Positions 60,131 to 64,000 of a DNA stretch of 64,000 bases are shown piece after piece (position 1 is the first letter of the stretch; the number at the start of each line of letters is the position of its first letter). Under the pieces are notes generated by a model. The model was not told the DNA's origin. It saw only the letters and a list, made by a program, of their open reading frames with translations, and searched no databases. Source of the DNA: Ectopseudomonas chengduensis (lineage in GTDB: Bacteria; Pseudomonadota; Gammaproteobacteria; Pseudomonadales; Pseudomonadaceae); contig NZ_JACFYZ010000016.1 in the NCBI RefSeq assembly GCF_015712065.1, forward strand, positions 27,192 to 91,191, written 5' to 3'. The position numbers were made by a program, and so were the translations under genes.

Positions 60131-60158
60131 AAAGCCGGTTCAATGAACCGGCTTTTTT
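60131..60158. terminator. rho-independent terminator between lptG and the RDD gene
   Basis: Ten-base perfect stem AAAGCCGGTT / AACCGGCTTT with a 5-base loop and T-rich right flank; A-run on the left gives it activity for the convergent gene as well. Confidence 0.9.
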
Positions 60159-60172
60159 GCATCTGCGCTGGG

Positions 60173-60670
60173 CTACTTCTTGTGAATATTCTTCGGCAGT
60201 TGCACCACACGACTGTCGGAATAGATGTCGTGCCAGGTGCGCCCCTGCTTGTCCCACAGCAGCCAGAGGAACCCCAGGCCAGCGAAGAGCCAGGAGCCGA
60301 TGGCGACCACGAAGCGCAGCAAGGCCTGCCACAGGTCGATGGCGCTGCCGTCGGCGTTCTGGATGCGCAGCCCCCAGGCCTGCATGCCCAGTGTCTGGCC
60401 ATTGTGCGTCCAGAACTTGGCGAAGAAGGCGAACAGCGACAGTACCACCAGACTGGCAAGGATCGGGTCATGATCCAGGGCGCCGGCCTCGGACATGGCC
60501 ATCAGTGCATCGCCGCCGTGAATCAGGCGCAGAATGCCCTGCTGGTAGATCAGGGTGACGACCATGATCAGTGCCACGCAGAGCAGAAAATCGTAGAAGA
60601 GGGCCGCCAGGCGACGAATCAGCCCTGCAGTGGGGAAGTCTCCCTGCGGACGTAATTGGTGTTTCGGCAT
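60173..60670 (-). CDS. RDD-family membrane protein
   Basis: 165 residues. GLIRRLAALFYDFLLCVALIMV is the RDD signature (here R-R-L and Y-D), followed by a second membrane segment (ILASLVVLSLFAFFAKFW), TLGMQAWGLRIQNADGSAID and a final hydrophobic stretch. Function of RDD proteins is generally unknown; some affect ion or osmotic balance. Convergent with lptG. Confidence 0.87.
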   Translation of the reverse strand: MPKHQLRPQGDFPTAGLIRRLAALFYDFLLCVALIMVVTLIYQQGILRLIHGGDALMAMSEAGALDHDPILASLVVLSLFAFFAKFWTHNGQTLGMQAWGLRIQNADGSAIDLWQALLRFVVAIGSWLFAGLGFLWLLWDKQGRTWHDIYSDSRVVQLPKNIHKK

Positions 60671-60780
60671 GATGGGCTCGCTGAGACGAAAGTGCGCGCC
60701 ATTCTAACCGCGACTTCACTGTCGATATAAAGATGTGCGCGGGCTATCTGTAACCTGGCACTGCGACGGGAATGACAGGC

Positions 60781-60810
60781 AAAAAAAACCCCTGACAGAT
60801 ATCAGGGGTT
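60781..60810 (-). terminator. rho-independent terminator of the cold-shock gene
   Basis: Minus strand: CCCCTGA / TCAGGGG stem with a 6-base loop followed by eight T (60781-60788). Confidence 0.9.
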
Positions 60811-60827
60811 CTTCAAAGCAGCGGCGA

Positions 60828-61040
60828 TTAGCCCAGGACTTGAACCTGGTCAGCCTGCATGCCTTTTTGACCTTGCACAGCTACGAAGCTGACTTTCTGG
60901 CCTTCTTTCAGGCTCTTGAAGCCGTTACCTTCGATCGCGCGGAAGTGCACGAACAGATCCGGACCGCTTTCGGGAGTGATAAAACCAAAACCTTTCTCGT
61001 CGTTAAACCACTTGACGGTACCGTTCTGACGATTCGACAT
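60828..61040 (-). CDS. cold-shock domain protein
   Basis: 70 residues, a single cold-shock domain. RNP1 is KGFGFITP, RNP2 LFVHFRAI; the start NGTVKWFNDEKGFG is diagnostic. These proteins bind single-stranded RNA or DNA and melt RNA secondary structure. P. aeruginosa CapB-like. Start ATG 61040 follows AAGGA. Its own terminator follows, and a candidate promoter lies about 40-65 bases upstream. Confidence 0.92.
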   Translation of the reverse strand: MSNRQNGTVKWFNDEKGFGFITPESGPDLFVHFRAIEGNGFKSLKEGQKVSFVAVQGQKGMQADQVQVLG

Positions 61041-61078
61041 GTCTTTTTCCTTGAAACTAGAGTTGATGACAGCCTCCA

Positions 61079-61105
61079 AGTATAGAGGGCTGAGACTGGT
61101 TGCAA
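61079..61105 (-). promoter_or_regulatory. candidate promoter of the cold-shock gene
   Basis: On the minus strand TTGCAA (61100-61105) and TATACT (61079-61084) are separated by 15 bases, shorter than the ideal 17. The match is fair only. Confidence 0.35.
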
Positions 61106-61336
61106 GGAGTAATAGAAGTCGAGCGGGATGTAGCGGATCTAGATGATCTGCTGCACCAGAGTCACGATTCACAGCGACCCATGCAAACAGTTGCTTCACT
61201 CTACGCTAACTTTTGCGCAATTGCCAACCCCCGCCAGCAAGGTCGCCGGCCAGGTTTTGCGGGGCTTGTCGAGGTGCCGAAAAAGTTCATCGGCAACATG
61301 CTTGCAACAATTGTCTGAGTTGTTCGTGCAGATACG

Positions 61337-61369
61337 AAAAAGCCCGCAAGACCAATGTCTTGCGGGCTT
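61337..61369 (-). terminator. rho-independent terminator downstream of a former tRNA
   Basis: Thirteen-base perfect stem AAGCCCGCAAGAC / GTCTTGCGGGCTT with loop CAAT; on the minus strand it is followed by TTTTTCG. It lies 7 bases after the orphan tRNA 3' end, the usual distance behind a tRNA. Confidence 0.87.
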
Positions 61370-61376
61370 CGAATCG

Positions 61377-61398
61377 TGGTGCCCGGGGGAGACTCGAA
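61377..61398 (-). tRNA. orphan tRNA-Leu-like 3' end (probable attachment-site copy)
   Basis: On the minus strand TTCGAGTCTCCCCCGGGC, then ACCA, reads as T-loop TTCGAGT, T-stem end, acceptor strand and CCA tail. Acceptor CCCGGGC-ACCA fits tRNAs starting GCCCGGG, as some Leu tRNAs of Pseudomonas do. One base is missing compared with normal spacing, and nothing resembling the rest of a tRNA lies to the right. Together with the terminator just downstream, this looks like the host tRNA 3' end left behind when an element integrated. Confidence 0.5.
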
Positions 61399-61650
61399 GT
61401 TTTCTCTGTAGGCCTACTGCTTGATGGGTTTCTGTAGTTCGGTAGTTCGGGAATGCCCCTAAATCTGCCCCTAAAACGAAAAATACCCAATGCGGTGGGA
61501 TTGTGCCTGATTGCTCCCGAGCGCTGCCTAGTGCTTTCGTTCTGGAGGTCATGACTTATCCTGAGCCTGGAGCTATCAGCTAAGGCGCTTACCGAGCGCG
61601 TTATTCCAACACTGCCCTGGCGCTGGGCGTTATCACGAATAGGGGGAGTT

Positions 61651-62040
61651 ATGGCGCAGCGAGAGCCAGTGTCAGTCCTGTTGTACCGTCTTCAGCAACA
61701 CCTTCAAGGCATCAGCGAGATAGTTGGTGAGTTGGCCGACCAGTTGGCTGAGCCTTCGGCCGAGGCCAAGAGCTTGGGGAGCTCGCAGAGGGAGTTCCTG
61801 AATGAGCGCCAGATGGCAGAGTATCTCGGCATAACGAAGAGAGCGCTCGAGGGGCGGCGCTATAGGGGCCAGTTTCCCGCTGATGTCTGCGTGATGATTG
61901 AAGGGAAATGGCTCTACAGCGTTTCCAGGTATGAGGAGTGGATTGAAAGCATGTGGCCTGTTCAACCCGCGTCGACCGTGAAGGAGCCTCGCAGGCCTCG
62001 GAAGAGGTTACCCTCTAAGGCGGTACACCTCTTGATCTAG
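61651..62040 (+). CDS. excisionase/AlpA-like helix-turn-helix protein
   Basis: 129 residues. FLNERQMAEYLGITKRALEG followed by GQFPADVCVMIEGKWLYSVSRYEEWIE is the winged-helix layout of excisionase or AlpA-type DNA-binding proteins. An extra helical N-terminus of about 45 residues (LLYRLQQHLQGISEIVGELA) may mediate dimerisation. ATG 61651 follows GGGGGAG. Placed close to the element's attachment site, where recombination directionality factors usually lie. Confidence 0.7.
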   Translation: MAQREPVSVLLYRLQQHLQGISEIVGELADQLAEPSAEAKSLGSSQREFLNERQMAEYLGITKRALEGRRYRGQFPADVCVMIEGKWLYSVSRYEEWIESMWPVQPASTVKEPRRPRKRLPSKAVHLLI

Positions 62041-62059
62041 TCGGGGGCTTGGTATGAGA

Positions 62060-62434
62060 TCAGGTGTCCTTGGCTGCTGCCTCCCGAGCGAATCGGATGT
62101 GAGGCAGGTTCGCTTCATTTCTCAAGCGGCGATGCTTCTCTTCTACAACGGGGTGGAGTGCACCTGTCAGTAGCTCGGCCAACTTCAGTGCAAGGTCATG
62201 CTCCAGCCGGCGAACTGTTCCGGTTCGGGGAGTCGCGCAACTGATGCTCTTCTCGGGGATAGCAAGAGTAGTGATCACTCCTTCGATGTAGCCCCGGAGG
62301 TATTCATTATCGTGCAGGGCGATACTCTCGGGTGCTTCTTGATAGTCCCAGTCAACCCTGAAGTTCTTGCCATCGCTGGTGACTTCAATTTTCGGGAGTG
62401 ACGGTGCCGCGTTAACCTCGGGTGGAATATTCAA
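62060..62434 (-). CDS. unknown protein of the phage-type element
   Basis: 124 residues from TTG 62434 (MNIPPEVNAA), which has AAGGAGAGG just upstream; a longer TTG start at 62452 is possible. Soluble, with a strand-rich start (KIEVTSDGKNFRVDWDY), a central helix and a basic, helical C-terminus (VVEEKHRRLRNEANLPHIRF). No family recognised. Convergent with the excisionase-like gene, 19 bases apart. Confidence 0.6.
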   Translation of the reverse strand: MNIPPEVNAAPSLPKIEVTSDGKNFRVDWDYQEAPESIALHDNEYLRGYIEGVITTLAIPEKSISCATPRTGTVRRLEHDLALKLAELLTGALHPVVEEKHRRLRNEANLPHIRFAREAAAKDT

Positions 62435-62637
62435 TGCCCCTCTCCTTGCCAATGCAGTAGGTCGCGTTCAGATGCAAGGCTGCATCGATGGTCTGCGCCT
62501 GATTGTAGCGGCCAGGTTGTGGTTTTGTTGCGCTCAGAGCCAGTATTTTCCGGCGCTTCAGGTGTTCAATAAAACAACAACCAACCGCAGGAAAAATCTC
62601 ATACATATCTGGCGCGCGGGGCTCGAATTACCCTCGG

Positions 62638-62674
62638 GGTACCCCCCCTTCGGGAGTACCTTTTGATTTTTTTG
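62638..62674 (+). terminator. terminator-like hairpin in the phage-type element
   Basis: GGTACCCCC and GGGAGTACC form an imperfect stem with a short loop, followed by TTTTGATTTTTTTG. Confidence 0.5.
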
Positions 62675-63076
62675 TGGCAGGCGAGTGGCTGACGCGCGGC
62701 GGCGCTCCGGCTCGGCCAACGATTTGGATGTGATTGCCGATTCTGCCAAGCCCGCCTTGCACCGCTCGCACGTCCCGATGGCGAGATCTCGAACTGATTG
62801 AGTGCGTTCAGGACGCCCGCCTCAACGAGCTGCCCTGCTGCTCCATCCGCCTGCTGATCAACGCCGTCTTCTGGCCTGGCGAGCCATGGGCCACGCGGGG
62901 TGACTATCACTGCTTTTCGAGAAGGCAAGGAGGTTGGTTCTGGTTACGGTTGGCAGCAGCATAAAAGGTGAGGCGTGCCAGAGGACGGGCATGGTTATGC
63001 GGTCACATCGTCGGAGCGAGGCGGCCGTGTGAAATGAGCAAAGCCGGCCGCGTTGCCTTCCTGCATCCTCTTCCCA

Positions 63077-63145
63077 TAGAAGTGCAGGAATCTGCGGAAT
63101 CGCCCGCCGCCCGTGGCATGTAACGTTTCTGTAGAAGTGCAGGAA
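63077..63145. repeat. direct repeat TAGAAGTGCAGGAA, two copies
   Basis: Identical 14-base copies at 63077-63090 and 63132-63145, 55 bases apart start to start. Confidence 0.7.
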
Positions 63146-63191
63146 CGTACGCTTTGCTGTGAAGATTGCCGGCCGCTCAGGTATGCCGCTT

Positions 63192-63261
63192 AGCGTTACC
63201 GGTCACCCGGCGAACGTTTTTCGCCAAGTGGTAACGCATGGGTAACGCTGCGAGCGTTACC
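63192..63261. repeat. cluster of four GGTAACGC(T) repeats in alternating orientation
   Basis: AGCGTTACC at 63192 and 63253, GGTAACGC at 63230 and GGTAACGCT at 63241, within 70 bases. The last two form a perfect 9-base stem around GCG. CCGGCGAA also occurs twice in the cluster. Confidence 0.75.
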
Positions 63262-63323
63262 CGGCGAAGTGGGTGTGTCATGCGCTTAGGTCATTGCCGC
63301 TGCCGGATGGCAGGTGGCGAGCT

Positions 63324-64000
63324 TCATAGTGACCTCAGGCCTGCATCAGCCAGGATGCTGAGCAAGCGCGTTTGGTCGCCGTCTGCCACCGCCACGTCCA
63401 CAGCCGGCCCGCCGCGTGGTGACTCGAAGCGCACGACGGCGGAGGGTGTTGCGGTTGGCTCGGCCTTAGCGGGCGCGCTTGAGGTATTGGCCTCAATGCG
63501 CTTTTGCTGCTCTTCACGCTGACGCTTCTGGGCGGTTTCGTCCTCGATCTGCCGCAGCAGGCCAAGTGCCTTTGAGGCGTTGGCGATGGCCTGGGCATCT
63601 CCCTTGGCATTGGCCTCGGCCAGTTGGGTCTGCAGTTCCTGGCGACGGCTCTGGAAGCGGCGGCGCTCGATGTCTTCCGTTCGTCCCTGCAGGCCGTCTA
63701 GTTCATCCATCATGCTGTTCAACGTGCCCTGGGTGGACTGCGTAAGGGCCTGCATCTGGTCTTTCGCCGACTTAATGGCGGACTCAAGGCCGCTCAGGTC
63801 GGAGTCATCCAGCAAGCTCAGTGAATGGCGCATAGCGTTTGCGCTCTGCACGAACTTACGCGCATCTATCGCGCCGCTCTGGTAACGCTCCAGCAGACCT
63901 TGCAACGCCGCTTTCTGGCTGAGAAAGGCTTGCTGCGTCTGCAGGCTGGCGCGCTGTGTTTCAGCGGCCCAACGGCCGAGGCTGCTGGTCAGCGGGCTGG
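63324..64000 (-). CDS. phage tail tape-measure protein, C-terminal part (5' end outside window)
   Basis: The frame is open to the window end, so only the last 225 or so residues are seen. They are helical, with coiled-coil repeats (LQTQQAFLSQKAALQGLLER; MMDELDGLQGRTEDIERRRF; KRQREEQQKRIEAN), then a short Ala/Pro linker and a beta-ending VVRFESPRGGPAVDVAVADG and LLSILADAGLRSL. That ending is typical of tail length tape-measure proteins of siphophages and related prophages. Tape-measure proteins set tail length and are usually 600-1500 residues. Confidence 0.65.
   Translation of the reverse strand, partial: SPLTSSLGRWAAETQRASLQTQQAFLSQKAALQGLLERYQSGAIDARKFVQSANAMRHSLSLLDDSDLSGLESAIKSAKDQMQALTQSTQGTLNSMMDELDGLQGRTEDIERRRFQSRRQELQTQLAEANAKGDAQAIANASKALGLLRQIEDETAQKRQREEQQKRIEANTSSAPAKAEPTATPSAVVRFESPRGGPAVDVAVADGDQTRLLSILADAGLRSL

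Larger units (their letters stand above)
61041..61650. other. gene-free region: cold-shock leader, tRNA terminator, tRNA fragment, element end
   Basis: 610 bases. From left: upstream region of the cold-shock gene (61041-61335), a leftward terminator (61337-61369), an orphan tRNA-like 3' end (61377-61398), then about 250 bases of non-host sequence leading into the excisionase-like gene. Small ORFs in both directions have no family-like sequence. Confidence 0.6.
62435..63323. other. 889-base stretch without a convincing gene
   Basis: Short ORFs are present in all frames but none looks like a known family. A possible 29-codon ORF (63034-63123, + strand, starting MSKAGRVAFLHP) lacks other support. 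The stretch contains a terminator-like hairpin, a 14-base direct repeat and a cluster of GGTAACGCT repeats, listed separately. Confidence 0.5.
61377..64000. mobile_element. left end of an integrated phage-type element (continues beyond window)
   Basis: Begins at the orphan tRNA 3' end and runs out of the window. It contains an excisionase-like HTH gene, a small unknown gene, repeat-rich sequence and a tail tape-measure gene. No integrase is in view; with this orientation the reconstituted tRNA and probably the integrase would lie at the far end. The tail gene reads toward the host junction but is followed by no tail or lysis genes before the att site, so the element may be defective. Confidence 0.6.

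Noticed and set aside
61196..61552. 118-codon minus-strand frame over the tRNA fragment and terminator
   Set aside because: It runs through a strong terminator and the orphan tRNA end and has no family-like sequence.
62558..62964. Short frames in the phage-type element
   Set aside because: None has a good ribosome site or recognisable sequence; left as an undefined region.

Overview
The window is a high-GC gammaproteobacterial chromosome segment that reads as Pseudomonas. Protein sequences and gene order match what I remember of P. aeruginosa in three blocks: rhlB / AMP-ligase / carboxylesterase / aapJQMP / pcs; sbcD and sbcC; and valS / hypothetical / holC / pepA / lptF / lptG. The paired NhaD and NhaC sodium/proton antiporters and the chromosomal integron would suit the mendocina/pseudoalcaligenes/stutzeri side of the genus, but this is inference from memory without any search.

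Layout. 1-1.1 kb: end of a MarR regulator and a MOSC protein. 1.2-7.7 kb: two convergent AraC-type genes, then a rightward cluster of an exported SMP-30-like protein, a chloroperoxidase-type alpha/beta hydrolase, an isochorismatase-fold hydrolase, a small exported protein and a catalase broken by a one-base frameshift. 7.8-14.4 kb: leftward genes for RhlB, a membrane dipeptidase, a cNMP-binding GGDEF protein, an acyl-CoA synthetase and a carboxylesterase. 14.5-19.1 kb: an aapJQMP-like amino acid ABC operon behind a -24/-12 (sigma-54) promoter. 19.2-30.1 kb: a GlxA-type regulator, phosphatidylcholine synthase, a GIY-YIG protein, a GST-like protein, NdpA/YejK, an orphan TAXI receptor, two APC permeases around an Lrp regulator, and an exported methyltransferase.

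30.3-41.5 kb: sbcD and sbcC, normally adjacent, are separated by a chromosomal integron and three or four host genes. The integron has a leftward intI preceded by a LexA-like box, an attI region holding a perfect hairpin, and seven AT-richer cassettes, each with one unknown ORF and an attC site. Three cassette products are predicted membrane proteins. The last attC has degenerate core boxes. 41.5-52 kb: an isochorismatase-like hydrolase, two orphan solute-binding proteins, two carboxylate/ion transporters, RlmF, a MITE-like element, NhaD and NhaC. 52.2-61 kb: valS, holC, pepA, lptFG, an RDD protein and a cold-shock gene.

61.3-64 kb: a terminator preceded by an orphan tRNA-Leu-like 3' end marks the left junction of an integrated phage-type element. 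It carries an excisionase-like gene, an unknown gene, a repeat-rich stretch and the C-terminal part of a tail tape-measure protein cut by the window end. Several families of palindromic intergenic repeats are scattered throughout.
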